Of a stretch of 64,000 bases of DNA, positions 51,341-61,500 are shown piece after piece. A program made the translations under genes and the position numbers. A model generated the notes under the pieces. It saw only the letters and a program-made list of their open reading frames with translations, did no database searches and was not told the DNA's origin. Position 1 is the first letter of the stretch. Each line of letters starts with the position of its first letter. Where the stretch lies: the NCBI RefSeq assembly GCF_020103695.1, contig NZ_JAHXBF010000015.1, positions 124,001 through 188,000 on the forward strand, given 5' to 3'. This DNA is from Hyalangium versicolor. GTDB lineage: Bacteria > Myxococcota > Myxococcia > Myxococcales > Myxococcaceae.

Positions 51341-52666
51341 TCACGGCGAGACGGCCTGCTCCACGCGGGGCCGGTACTCTCCGGCCAGCTTCTCCACCTC
51401 GGCGGCCAGACGCTCCCCGTCCTGCAGCAGCAGGGCCTTGAGCCGAGCCCGACTGCCCAGCGTGAAGAACACGCCGATGTCCCGCATCAGCCCCACCCAG
51501 CGCTCGGAGAAGTAGAGGGTGAAGAGCGCCAGCGGCGGCACGCCCACCAGCACCACCACGCCCCAGATCCACCCGCCCAGCAACCAGGCCACCACCGTGA
51601 GACCGGGCCACCACAGCAACGCCATGAGGAGCGCGCCCAGGAACTTCACCGTAGCCTGGGTGTCCAGCTCGATCTTGCGCGAGGCCAGCCGAGGCACCTG
51701 GTACGGCAGGAGGAACAGCGCCAGCCCCAGCGCGAACAGCGGCAGCCCCAGACACAGCGCCAGCAGGTTCTTCACCACGAACGTCGCCACCTGTCCGGAC
51801 TGGTACACCAGCGTCAGATCCTTCGGATCCGCGTGGACGAGCTCCAGCCGCCGCCGGAAGGACATCAGTGAGGAGCGCACCTGCTCGAAGCGCTCGGGCT
51901 CCTCGGAGCGGAACAGCTGCAGGCCTCGCGCCCAGTGCTTCAGGCGCTCGCGGTCCGTCTGCTCTCCCTGACGGAACGCGTAGAGCTGCTCGGCCGTCTG
52001 GATGAGCGGCAGGTCCTCCCACTTCTCCATGTTCACGGTGACGGCCTTGAGGCCCGCGGCGATGCGCTCGGTGAGCTGACGAGAGGCCTCCTTCTCCTCG
52101 GCCTCCGTGGCCCCCTGCTTGGTCAGAAAGGGCATCACCTCGATGGCCGGCCCCACCTCGATGAGCACGGTGCTGCGGAAGACGTTCTTCTCGCCGTAGG
52201 TGAACCCCACCGGGACGATCCGCACCGGTGCCCCCTCGCGAGCCGCCCCCAGGGCGATGCGCGCCGTGCCCGTCTTCAGCTCCCCGAGCATCGGCTCTGA
52301 GTGGCTCCGGCCCTCGGGGAAGATGGTGATGGCGCGGCCCTGCACGAGCGCGGTGCGAGCAGCCTCCAGCGTGCCCTCGTTCTTCACCGCCTGCCCCGGG
52401 TTGTCCTGCTTCCGGTAGACGGGCAGCGCGTGGAGCCCCTTGAGGATCCACCCGATGACGGGCATCCGGAACAGCGGCTCCTTGGCCAGGAACGTCACCT
52501 CGCGCTGGGTGATGACGAACACGAGCGCCGGGTCGATGAGCGCATTGGGATGGTTGCCCACGAAGATGACGGGGCCCTGGGGCTCGGCGGCCGGGGCATT
52601 CACCTTCACCCGGTAGAACAGCCGCAACGCCAGGGACACCAGGCCACGGATGAACGCGTAGAACAC
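51341..52666 (-). CDS. Acyltransferase, PlsC superfamily, Gpt2/Sct1-like
   Basis: A membrane acyltransferase of 441 residues. The catalytic box is NHPNALIDPA (His39, Asp45), an Hx5D spacing as in the yeast glycerol-3-phosphate acyltransferases Gpt2/Sct1 rather than the Hx4D of bacterial PlsC. The second block FPEGRSHSEP is also close to that group. Residues 215-300 form a helical region, and four to five hydrophobic helices follow at about 300-385. It should acylate glycerol-3-phosphate or a lysophospholipid. The start is GTG 52666, with no clear Shine-Dalgarno. The frame is convergent with the sugar porter. Confidence 0.87.
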   Translation of the reverse strand: MFYAFIRGLVSLALRLFYRVKVNAPAAEPQGPVIFVGNHPNALIDPALVFVITQREVTFLAKEPLFRMPVIGWILKGLHALPVYRKQDNPGQAVKNEGTLEAARTALVQGRAITIFPEGRSHSEPMLGELKTGTARIALGAAREGAPVRIVPVGFTYGEKNVFRSTVLIEVGPAIEVMPFLTKQGATEAEEKEASRQLTERIAAGLKAVTVNMEKWEDLPLIQTAEQLYAFRQGEQTDRERLKHWARGLQLFRSEEPERFEQVRSSLMSFRRRLELVHADPKDLTLVYQSGQVATFVVKNLLALCLGLPLFALGLALFLLPYQVPRLASRKIELDTQATVKFLGALLMALLWWPGLTVVAWLLGGWIWGVVVLVGVPPLALFTLYFSERWVGLMRDIGVFFTLGSRARLKALLLQDGERLAAEVEKLAGEYRPRVEQAVSP

Positions 52667-52754
52667 GGAGGCACTCTACACCGGGCCCCGAGGTCCACCC
52701 ACTCGGACTCACCTGCCGTGAACCCGGGAGGAGCCCCCTCCGGGCGCGACCGCG

Positions 52755-52785
52755 CCGAACCTGTCCACCTGGCAGACAGGTTCGG
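52755..52785. promoter_or_regulatory. Long inverted repeat between acyltransferase and araC genes
   Basis: CCGAACCTGTC, nine bases, GACAGGTTCGG: perfect 11-base arms in the 250-base divergent spacer, 89 bases from the acyltransferase start and 131 from the AraC start. A second palindrome, CCCCTCC, CA, GGAGGGG, lies at 52810-52825. The long repeat could be an operator or a strong hairpin; it is not followed by T-runs. Confidence 0.4.
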
Positions 52786-52916
52786 AAACCCTGCCGCCGA
52801 CGGGGGGCTCCCCTCCCAGGAGGGGCAGCGCAGCAAATTTCTTCAAGACCCGGCGTCTCCTCCCTCTTACGCTCCAGGAATCGAGCCTTGGCTGGCACCA
52901 AGGGAGCCCCACCTGG

Positions 52917-53840
52917 ATGTCTCCTCCCCACCCACTCTCCGTCCCCCGGCAGGACTTCGTCGCCGCGCATGGAGCCCCTCAGGGGCTGGGCCCTCGAGAG
53001 GAATGTGTCTTCTGGCGAGCCGAGGAGCTGGGTGGGCTGGAGTTGCTCAAGGCCACGTACATCACCCACACCTTCGCTCCACACAGCCATGACGGGTTCG
53101 CGCTGGGTGTCATCGAGCGAGGAGTCGAGGCCTTCCGGTACCGAGGCGAGATGCAGTACGCCCCCGCCGGCACCGTCGTCCTGGTGAACCCGGGAGAGCT
53201 CCACACCGGCCACAGCGTCCAGGACGGCGGCTGGACCTATCGGATGTTCTACCCGGCCCCCCGGCTGCTGGAGGACGTCGCCACCGAGCTGACCGGCCGC
53301 TCGCGAGGCACTCCCTTCTTCGGAGCCGCCGTCGTGGACGATCCCGACGCCGCCCAGCTCATCCGGGCCCTGCATGACTCCATGGAGCGGCCCGCCTCCG
53401 CGCTGGAGCGCCAGTCCCGGCTCTTCGCCACGCTGGTCTCGCTCGTGAGCCGACACGCGGCCCCGCGCCCCGATGCGCGCTCCGTGGGCAATGAGAACGA
53501 GGCGGTCCGCCGGGCCCGTGACTACCTGGAGGCCCACCCCGGCGAGAACGTCACGTTGGAACACCTCGCGAACCTCGCGGGCCTCAGCGTCTTCCACTTC
53601 GTGCGCGTGTTCCGCCGCGAGGTCGGCCTGCCTCCCCACGCGTACCAGATCGAGCTGCGGGTGCGCCGGGCTCGGGAGCTGCTGCGCCAGGGGCTGCCTC
53701 CGGGCCAGGTGGCCGCCGCGCTGGGGTTCAGCGACCAGAGCCACCTCACACGCGAGTTCAAGCGGCGCATCGGGCTGACACCGGGCCGCTACGCCGCCAG
53801 CGCAGGATCCTTCAAGACGGGCACCCTAGAGGCTCCGTAA
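52917..53840 (+). CDS. AraC-family transcriptional regulator
   Basis: A regulator of 307 residues with an N-terminal cupin-like ligand domain (about 30-160, HSHDGFALGVIERGVEAF) and a C-terminal double helix-turn-helix (about 200-300, LEHLANLAGLSVFHFVRVF and PPGQVAAALGFSDQSHLTRE). It directly precedes azlC (nine bases), a layout in which AraC regulators commonly control azlCD. The effector may be an amino acid or related compound; this is inference. A well-formed Shine-Dalgarno is lacking (CCACCTGG before ATG). Confidence 0.9.
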   Translation: MSPPHPLSVPRQDFVAAHGAPQGLGPREECVFWRAEELGGLELLKATYITHTFAPHSHDGFALGVIERGVEAFRYRGEMQYAPAGTVVLVNPGELHTGHSVQDGGWTYRMFYPAPRLLEDVATELTGRSRGTPFFGAAVVDDPDAAQLIRALHDSMERPASALERQSRLFATLVSLVSRHAAPRPDARSVGNENEAVRRARDYLEAHPGENVTLEHLANLAGLSVFHFVRVFRREVGLPPHAYQIELRVRRARELLRQGLPPGQVAAALGFSDQSHLTREFKRRIGLTPGRYAASAGSFKTGTLEAP

Positions 53841-53849
53841 CGTGAGGGC

Positions 53850-54563
53850 ATGAGTCGTCCTCACTTCTTCCGGGACTTCCTCCGCGGCTTCCAAGCCGTC
53901 CTTCCCCTGTGGCTGGGGATCATCCCCTTCTCCCTGGCCTACGCGGTGAGCGCCCGAGGCGCGGGGCTCGGGATGCTCGATACGCAGCTCATGAGCGTCC
54001 TCGTCTTCGCGGGCAGCGCCCAGTTCAGCGCGGTGGGCCTCTTCGCGGCAGGCGCCTCGGGCGTGGAGATCGTCCTCACCACACTGCTCCTCAACGTCCG
54101 CCACGTGCTCTACGGGCTGTCGCTCTCGCGGCGACTTCCCCTGCTCCCGGGGGAGAGATGGATCGCCGCGCACCTCCTCACGGATGAGGCGTACGGCATG
54201 GTGCTCGCCGAGCCGCAGCCCTCCTTCGCCTACTTGCTCGGCACCGAGCTGAGCATCTTCGTGCCGTGGAACCTGTTCACGCTCGCGGGCTCCATCATCG
54301 GCCAGGGCCTGCCGGATCCCTCACGGCTCGGAGTGGACTTCGTCTTCCCGCTCGCGTTCCTCGTGCTGCTCATCCCCATGCTGCGCGGCCGGGTGGAGCT
54401 CACGGTGGCCGTGCTGTCTGGCGGCCTCGCATTCGCGGTCTCCCGAGTGCTTCCCGGAGGTATCGCGCTCCTCATCGCGGGGGTAGTCGGCAGCCTCGTC
54501 GGGGCCCTCCTCACGGCGGAGCAGCCCGCACCTCGCGATCCCACGGAGGCGGAGGCTCCATGA
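53850..54563 (+). CDS. azlC: AzlC-family branched-chain amino acid exporter, large subunit
   Basis: An inner-membrane protein of 237 residues with five to six helices. The family segments LPLWLGIIPFSLAYAVSAR, FAGSAQFSAVGL and LLLNVRHVLYGLSLS are typical of AzlC/YgaZ, the larger half of a branched-chain amino acid exporter. Its stop overlaps the azlD start (ATGA). It is preceded by an AraC regulator on the same strand. Confidence 0.93.
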   Translation: MSRPHFFRDFLRGFQAVLPLWLGIIPFSLAYAVSARGAGLGMLDTQLMSVLVFAGSAQFSAVGLFAAGASGVEIVLTTLLLNVRHVLYGLSLSRRLPLLPGERWIAAHLLTDEAYGMVLAEPQPSFAYLLGTELSIFVPWNLFTLAGSIIGQGLPDPSRLGVDFVFPLAFLVLLIPMLRGRVELTVAVLSGGLAFAVSRVLPGGIALLIAGVVGSLVGALLTAEQPAPRDPTEAEAP

Positions 54564-54844
54564 ACACCCTGCCCATCATCCTGGGAATGGCCGCGGTCAC
54601 CTATGCCTCCCGGCTCGCCGGCCTGTGGCTGCGCGCGAGCGTGCCGCCCTTCTGGGAGCGCTTCCTGCGCTTCGTGCCCATCGCCGTCTTCGCCGCCCTG
54701 GTCGTCCCCGCGCTCCCGGGCGAGAGAGGCGAAACCGGGGTGCGGCTCCTCGCGGCAGCGCTGGCCGCGGCGGTGAGCTGGAAGTTCCGCAAGCTCTGGC
54801 TCGGCATCGCGGCCGGCATGGTGGCCTACTGGGGACTGCGCTGA
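54560..54844 (+). CDS. azlD: AzlD-family branched-chain amino acid exporter, small subunit
   Basis: A 94-residue membrane protein with about three helices and the AzlD pattern (ILGMAAVTYASRLAGLWL, then FVPIAVFAALVVPALP). It pairs with AzlC to export branched-chain amino acids or analogues. ATG 54560 overlaps the azlC stop; the same frame is open upstream as an out-of-frame shadow of azlC. Confidence 0.92.
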   Translation: MNTLPIILGMAAVTYASRLAGLWLRASVPPFWERFLRFVPIAVFAALVVPALPGERGETGVRLLAAALAAAVSWKFRKLWLGIAAGMVAYWGLR

Positions 54845-54879
54845 CGCGTCCCGGGCCCCCAATCCGCCACGGCGCGGGT

Positions 54880-55419
54880 TCAGGGAAAGCGGTCCACCAC
54901 CTCGATGATGCCCTTCGAGTCCTGGACCACCGCCGTGCCACGCTCGGGCCCCGGGTAGGCGATGATCCCCTCCCCGTCCTTGTCCCACCGGGGATCCACC
55001 AACACGCCGCAGAAGGACACCTCGTAGAAGTCTCGCAGCTTGCCGTTCTCGTAGTAGCGAACGTAGGCGCGGTCGTACCGGCCGAACACGCGGTGGCTGG
55101 CCACGTACAGATAGCCGGCGATGCTCATGTCCTTGAGCTCGCCCTCCTCCACCTTGGGCAGCGACATGACGAACCGGCTCTTGTAGTGCGCCGAGCCCGG
55201 CCGGTTCTGCGTCTCGTCCACCACCACCGGGATGCGGTCCCCCACCTTGAGGCCCATCCGCTTCATCTGATCGATGGCCTCCGCCGGACACGTCATCACC
55301 GGAGGCATCCACTTCGGCCGCACAGGCCCCTCCACCGGGGCGGGAGCACTGGCGCACCCGGCGCCCAGGCACGCCACGAGCGCGACGAGAACCTGTTGCT
55401 GGCTCCGAGCCTCGGACAC
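54880..55419 (-). CDS. Lipoprotein downstream of the Omp85 gene
   Basis: A 179-residue lipoprotein (lipobox GAGC, Cys22) with a Pro/Ala spacer and a soluble domain of mixed character, including SAHYKSRFVMSLPKVEEGE and YLYVASHRVFGRYDRAYVRYY. No family is recognised. GTG 55419 is chosen because GGAGG lies four bases upstream, itself overlapping the end of the Omp85 gene; GTG 55425 is an alternative. It is the last gene of the TPR-ATPase-TamB-Omp85 operon, so a role in outer-membrane assembly or transport is suggested by context only. Confidence 0.75.
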   Translation of the reverse strand: MSEARSQQQVLVALVACLGAGCASAPAPVEGPVRPKWMPPVMTCPAEAIDQMKRMGLKVGDRIPVVVDETQNRPGSAHYKSRFVMSLPKVEEGELKDMSIAGYLYVASHRVFGRYDRAYVRYYENGKLRDFYEVSFCGVLVDPRWDKDGEGIIAYPGPERGTAVVQDSKGIIEVVDRFP

Positions 55420-55429
55420 ACGCACCTCC

Positions 55430-58400
55430 TCAGAAGACTCCGATGCTGAAGTGGAACTGGGTGCTCGGCTCGTTGAACGTCTCGTCCGGATCCAGGTTGA
55501 AGCCCACATCGAAGGCCAGCGGTCCCACCGGCGTCACATAGCGCAAGCCCACTCCCACCGTGTACCGCAGCACCGTCAGCTCGAAGTTCGTACGGTCCGC
55601 CCAGAGGTTGCCCGCCTCGAAGAACAGCCCGAGATCCAGCGAGGAGAAGGCCGGCACGCGCAGCTCCGCCTTGCCCAGGGTGAACAGCCCGCCGCCCTGG
55701 CTGAGGGGCACCTGCCCCGCGAGCACCGCCGCTACCTCCGGTGAGCACCCCGCCTGGTTGATAACGCCGGCGCACTCCTCGAGTTGCCGGCGTACCTCCG
55801 CGCGCTGGTCCTCGGGCAGCACACCATCCTCCCGGAAGCCGCGCAGGCTCGAGGAGCCACCCAGGTAGAAAAGCTTCGAGCCGATGGACTGCGCCCCCGT
55901 CGCCAGCGGGACGATGGTGCCCGCCCGCGCCGAGAGCGCCACGCTCGCGCGCTGTCCCAGCGGCGCATACAGGCTCAAGCTCCCGGACAGCTTCACCTCG
56001 TTGATGGGGAAGTCCGGCACGGAGTTGCCCGCCGCGTCCGTGGGCGCCACCGACAGACCTCGCGTGAACTCCGCGCTCGTGGAGAACAGCGCGCCCTTGC
56101 GCGGATTCGTCGGGTCATCCCGGAAGTCGAGCGTGGCGGACGGCCGCAACGAGACCAGGGTGAAGATGCCGTACGGGAAGCGCAGCCGCTCCTGGTCCGC
56201 GCGGCTCGGCACGCTGAGCACGCCGCTCCGGGAGCGCAGGCGGTTGTGCTCCACTTCGCCCTGGAGCGACAGGTTCAGCCAGCGAGCCACCGCCCAGTCC
56301 AGGCCTCCTACCGTAGCGAACCGCGTGGAGAGGTACGAAGGCCGGTGGACCCGCTCGGCGATGAGGTCCGCCCGGCCGCCAATCTCCTGCGGCAGGAAGA
56401 GGCTCAAGCGAGGCTGCGTCGCCGACACGCTGCCTCGGCCGCCCAGCCCCTCCCATCCCTTCAACGAGCTGTCCTCCACACCCGAGTACCCGCCAGAGAA
56501 CGCCTCCTGGCTCAGGCCCACGTAGTTGATCTTCCCGCGAGCCAGCAGGTTGAGCCCGCGCCCGTCCACGTTGGGGAACGCCGTATCCAGCGTGACGCGG
56601 GGACCGTCCACCAGGAAGTAGCCACCGGACACCTCGCCGTCGATGCGCGGACGCTCCTGCACCGTGACGAGGATGTCCTTGAGCTCCTCGCGGCGATTGG
56701 GCTCGCGCAGCTGCACCTCGACCTGGCGGAAGATGTTGAGCCGAGCGAGCCGGCGCCGGCCCTCGGCGAGAGACTCCGGATCCAGCGTGCCGCCCACATC
56801 CAGGCCCAGGATGGCGCGCACCGTCTTCTCGTCCGTGCGGACCAGACCCTGGAAGAGGATGCGGCCCACGCGCACCTGAGGGCCCGGCTCCACGCGCAGC
56901 GTCACCTTCATATAGCGCGGATCGTCTCCGCCGGGCTGCGCCTCCACCTGCACGCGGGCGAACATGTACCCGGCCCGAGCCAGCGTCCGCTCCAGGTTCT
57001 GCCGAGCCCGCTCCACCGCCTCCTCGCTCAGCGAGTCTCCCTCGGCCAGCTCCAGGCCCGTGGAGCTCGTCCCTGGCGGCAGACCCTCGACGACCACCTC
57101 GCCGACGCGCGCCTCCGAGCCCTCCTCCACCTCGAACTCCGCCACGGCCGTGCGCCCGTTCACGTCCATCTCCAGGCGGTGGAAGCGCACCTGGGCGTTG
57201 GGGAAGCCGCGCTCGCGGTACGCCTCCGTCAGCACCTCGGCGGCCTCCAGGTAGGCTTCCTCCACGAAGACGGTGTGCGGATCCGGCGCGAGCGGCAGCG
57301 AGCGAGGTCCCCGGCTGTCACGCCCGTCGAGTTGCAGGGGATCGTCTCGCAGCGGCAGCTCCAGGTCCGGGAGCGGCTCACTGGCACGGATGCGCTCGGC
57401 GAGCACCTCGCGGAGCACACCGCTGGGCAGCGCCCGGTTTCCCTGGAACCGCACCTCCGTCACCGTGAGCGGGTGGCCCTCTTCGATCTCGAAGACGATC
57501 ACCGCCTCCGCATGGTCGGGCTTGCGCACCTCTCGAGGAGTCACGCGCACGTCGCTGAAGCCCCGGTAGCGGTAGAAGTTCATCACCCGCCGCGCGAGGT
57601 TCCACATCACCCCGGCATCCAGCGGCTCCGCGCCGTCATAGGACAGCACGCGCTCCAGCACCTCCTCCGGGAAGTGGTAGTTGCCATGGAAGTGGAAGCT
57701 GTAGCGAGGCCCGGCGGACACCGGCAGCGCCACCGTGGCGCGACCCGCCTCCAGGGTCACCGTGGGAGCCCCCACCCGGGCCCGGTAGTAGTGCTCCGAG
57801 CGCAGCAACGCGCGCAGCCTCTCGAGCCCTGCATCCAGCCGCGCCTGATCGAAGATGGCACCGGGACTCAGCTCAAGCACCTCCAACAGCCGAGTCAGCG
57901 GCAGTCCGGGGCTTCCCGTGAGCGTCATCCGCCCCAACCGGGTGGGCTCGCCCTCATCCAGGGTGAACACCAGCACCACTCCGCCCGGAGAGGGCTCCTG
58001 GGACACCATCACCCGGGCCTGGTCATAGCCCTTGTGGTTGTAGGCCTCCTCGATGGCGGTGATTGCCGTGTCCACGCTATCGGGATCCAGCGGGGCGTAC
58101 TCCTGCAGGCCGCTCGCCTTGCGAATCTCCTCATCGGACAGGGCAACGTTGCCCTCGACGACGAGCCGCACGAGCTGCTGCACCGGCGTGAGGTAGAACA
58201 CCAGCCGAACGCCACCGGGCACGTCCACCACGCGGGCCTCCACGTTGGTGAAACGGCCCGTGTTCCACAGCCCCTCCAGGCTCCGGCGCACCGCCAGGGG
58301 AGAAAGCACCTGCCCCCGGCGGACCGTCACCAGGGAGGACAACCCCTGCGCATCCGAGCCCGAGCCCGGCGGAAGGACGAGCTCCACCGCCATGACGTCC

Positions 58401-58585
58401 GGAGCGCCCTGCGCCCGAGGCTCCGCGCTCTCCTCGGCCGCCTGGGAGGGCTCCTGCGCATTGGGACGAGCCAGGGCCACGCTGCTGGTCAGCAGGCATA
58501 GCGCGAGCGCTACTCGACCTCCCAGCTCAGCTTGAGCTCGAGTCCAAGGTTGCCGAACGCGGCTTCGCTGTTCTCGTTGTCCCAC
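55430..58585 (-). CDS. Omp85-family outer-membrane assembly protein with seven POTRA domains
   Basis: A 1051-residue outer-membrane protein of the BamA/TamA family. After a signal peptide with a long basic n-region, about seven POTRA units run from 64 to 695; the first few begin near VMAVELVLPP, LVRLVVEGNVAL, LGRMTLTGSPGL and YSFHFHGNYHF. A 16-strand barrel follows, with the L6 motif GGSSSLRGF. E. coli TamA has three POTRA and BamA five. The GTG start at 58585 overlaps the end of tamB by 76 bases; no downstream start fits the signal peptide. Pairing with TamB favours a TamA-like role over BamA. Confidence 0.88.
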   Translation of the reverse strand: MGQREQRSRVRQPWTRAQAELGGRVALALCLLTSSVALARPNAQEPSQAAEESAEPRAQGAPDVMAVELVLPPGSGSDAQGLSSLVTVRRGQVLSPLAVRRSLEGLWNTGRFTNVEARVVDVPGGVRLVFYLTPVQQLVRLVVEGNVALSDEEIRKASGLQEYAPLDPDSVDTAITAIEEAYNHKGYDQARVMVSQEPSPGGVVLVFTLDEGEPTRLGRMTLTGSPGLPLTRLLEVLELSPGAIFDQARLDAGLERLRALLRSEHYYRARVGAPTVTLEAGRATVALPVSAGPRYSFHFHGNYHFPEEVLERVLSYDGAEPLDAGVMWNLARRVMNFYRYRGFSDVRVTPREVRKPDHAEAVIVFEIEEGHPLTVTEVRFQGNRALPSGVLREVLAERIRASEPLPDLELPLRDDPLQLDGRDSRGPRSLPLAPDPHTVFVEEAYLEAAEVLTEAYRERGFPNAQVRFHRLEMDVNGRTAVAEFEVEEGSEARVGEVVVEGLPPGTSSTGLELAEGDSLSEEAVERARQNLERTLARAGYMFARVQVEAQPGGDDPRYMKVTLRVEPGPQVRVGRILFQGLVRTDEKTVRAILGLDVGGTLDPESLAEGRRRLARLNIFRQVEVQLREPNRREELKDILVTVQERPRIDGEVSGGYFLVDGPRVTLDTAFPNVDGRGLNLLARGKINYVGLSQEAFSGGYSGVEDSSLKGWEGLGGRGSVSATQPRLSLFLPQEIGGRADLIAERVHRPSYLSTRFATVGGLDWAVARWLNLSLQGEVEHNRLRSRSGVLSVPSRADQERLRFPYGIFTLVSLRPSATLDFRDDPTNPRKGALFSTSAEFTRGLSVAPTDAAGNSVPDFPINEVKLSGSLSLYAPLGQRASVALSARAGTIVPLATGAQSIGSKLFYLGGSSSLRGFREDGVLPEDQRAEVRRQLEECAGVINQAGCSPEVAAVLAGQVPLSQGGGLFTLGKAELRVPAFSSLDLGLFFEAGNLWADRTNFELTVLRYTVGVGLRYVTPVGPLAFDVGFNLDPDETFNEPSTQFHFSIGVF

Positions 58586-61500
58586 TGGGCCTGTGCGGAG
58601 AGGCGGTTGTCGAAGCGGTACTCGGCCCGGGCGCGTGTCCCACGCCCGCTGACGGGTTGTGTCATGCCGATCTTAAGCTGATCGCTGAGGATCTTCGACT
58701 CCAGTTGTGCGGTCGGCTCCGCCTGTCTGGTCGCATCGTTGTACGTGGTGGAGATCTGGAAGGACAAGTCCCTCAGCACTCGATTTCTAGGCAGGAACCG
58801 CTTCACCTGCCGGTCCAATCCCGAAACGTTGAAGAGGGCCTCGGCGGCCAGACCCGCGCTGGCCGAGGCCGCCGTGTCCTTGTCCGTGCTCGTCACGCCC
58901 AGGGTGAGCAGGGAGACCACATCTCCTTCGGGCAGGTCCGGCTCGGAGGAGAAGAGCACCTGATAGTCCGTGGGCGGTCCGAAGGCGTGCACCTTCACGG
59001 TGTACTCGCGCACCTGCGTCTGGCCTCGCACGTCGAAGACGAGATCGAAGCCATAGCGGTCCCGGAAGTCGACCTGGGCCTGGCTGATGGCGAACTGGTT
59101 GTTGCGGAAGAAGGCCTGGCTGCCCTCATCGGCCTCCACGCGGCCGAGCAGGCCTGGGCGCACGTTGGTGCCCGTCAGGCGCAGGTCCCCGAGCAGCCGC
59201 GCTCGGGCCAGGTTGTTGTCCACGCGCACGTCCTTGAGGTGGACGCGCACATCATAGGTGAGGAACTCGCGAGGCTTGTCCGCGGTGGTGGGCAGCACGC
59301 CTCCGACCGTCCGCTTCCCCAGGTTCTTGAGCATGGAGTCCAGCTCCAGGCCCCGCTGGTAGCGCAGCCGGAGGATGTCCACGTCTCCGGCCAGCAGCAT
59401 GGCATCCGGCGTTCCCGTGAGCTGCAAGGCGCCCGAGGCGGTGATGGGCAGATCGTCCGTGTAGCGGTAGGTGACGTCCTCCAGCTCGGCCACCAGAGAC
59501 AACCGGTCTGGCAGGAACTGCTTGAGGACGACCTCGCCGCTGGCGGTGACGCGCCCCTCGTTGAGCAGACCTCGGAAGCCCTTGAGCAGCACGCCCTGCT
59601 CGGTGAAGGTGGCCAGGCCGGACACATTGCGCAGGGTGACGGGGCGACCGCGCCAGGACAGCCGCACGTCGGACACGGACGCTTCGCCCACCAGCGTGGG
59701 CTTGTCGAGTGTGCCAGTGGCCTGCCCCTGGAACTCCACCCGGCCGCCCGTGCGCTCCACCTCGGGCAGCAGCGTCTCCGCGACGCGCAGGTCCACGTTG
59801 CCGCGCACGTTCATGTCCAGCGTGCGAGGCCCCACCCAGCCGGAGGCCGACAACTCCGTATCCGGGCCCCGGAAGGTGAACGGATCCACGACGAGCTTCC
59901 CGCCCGTGTAGTTCAGGGTGATGGGTCCATCGTTGGTGCCATGGAAGCTGCCACGCGCCAGGGTCAGCTGGTCCACCAGGGCCGTCACCTGCGCGGCCTC
60001 CACATTGCGGACGTTGCCCTGGACACTCAGCGTGCCCGAGAGCGAACCGGACATGCCCTGCGTCACCACGTTCGCGGGCAGCAGCGGGCGGATCTCCGGC
60101 AGCGCGAGCATCACGGAGAGCTCGAAGGGGAACGGCTCCTTCACCTTCATCTCCAGGAAGCCGCTGGCGTCCTGGAAGGGCTTGCCGGTGATCTCCAGAT
60201 CGCGGCCCGTCATCTTGCCCACCAGGTGCATGGAGCCGAGATCCCGGTCCGCGAAGGTGATGTGAGCGCCCGTCAGCGTCCCATCGACGATGGGCAGCGT
60301 GGAGTTGCCGCTCACGGTGCCCTCCAGTTTGAGCAGGCCCTGCACACCCATGCGCTCGGCGAGCTCCGCCCCCACCATCTCCGCCAGCGCGAGGTTCTCG
60401 CCTCCGAAGCGGTAGTCCAGCCCACCCGCGAAGGTGAACGTGCCCTCCACCCAGCTCGTGCCGAGCGGCCCTTTCAGGGTGGTGCGCTCCAGCACCATCG
60501 CCTTGCCATCCACGAAGCGCAGCCGCGAGGAACCGTCTCCCATCCGGCGCCCGTAGTAGGTGGTGTCCTTGAAGTCGAACGCCGCCAACCCCTCGAAGCG
60601 ATCCACCGGGCTGTCGATCTCCACCCGCCCCGAGGCCAGGCCCGCCACCGTCCCCTGCATCACGGCGATGTTCGGGTGGAGGCCGGCGATGACATCCAGC
60701 AGATCCTCCGTGCGCCCCTGCGGCACGTTCACCTCGGCCCTGGCGTGCAGCGATGAGCCGAAGGTGAGCGCGGCCTTGCCGAAGTACTGGGTGCGGCCCT
60801 TCTGGCCCGTGATGGCCGGGAAGTCGAGCACCATGTCCTCGTACGAGATCTTCCCCTGCACCACGCCCAGGTTGAAGCCCCAGAAGGTGAAGTCCCGCAT
60901 GGACATGCTCGAGTCCACGCGCACGTCGGCGTAGGGCCCCACGACGGAGAAGGTCGCGCTGCCACGGCCCGCCCAGGGCAGCTCCGCCACCGCGCCGTAG
61001 TCCGAGAGTTCCAGCTCGCCCTCGCCGCGCACCTCCAGCCCGCGCGAGCCGTCGTAGAAGAGCGTCACATCCGTGCCCACCTTCGAGTGCCCCGACTCCA
61101 CCTGCGCTCCGGTGAAAGTCACCCGATCGGGAAGGATCTTCACCTGCGTCTGCACCCGTCCTCGCTCGAAGTCGAGCAGCAGGAGCCCCTTCTTCTCGGG
61201 CGCATCGAAGGCGCGAGTGGCCAGCACGAAGTGGCCGGTGCGCAGATCCGCCTCTCCGGACAGCTGCGGCCGAGGCAGGATCGTCCCGGACAGGTGCGCC
61301 GAGAGCGTCGCTGGGAAGTCCACCCACGAGCCCTTCACCCCTGCCTGCGCCATGATGCGTCCGAAGGAGGCGTCGTACGTCTCCACCTCCACGTCCATGG
61401 GCAGATTCGGCGCGAGCCGCACCGTGCCATGGGCCTCGACCCGCCCGGCGCCCACGGGCACGGCCACCTTCTCCACGAGGATGCGATCGCCCGTGTAGTG

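Noticed and set aside
55784..58501. 905-residue plus-strand open frame
   Set aside because: Antisense of the Omp85 gene; His/Gln/Arg-rich low-quality sequence.
58657..60756. 699-residue plus-strand open frame
   Set aside because: Antisense of tamB; no signal, motif or ribosome binding site.
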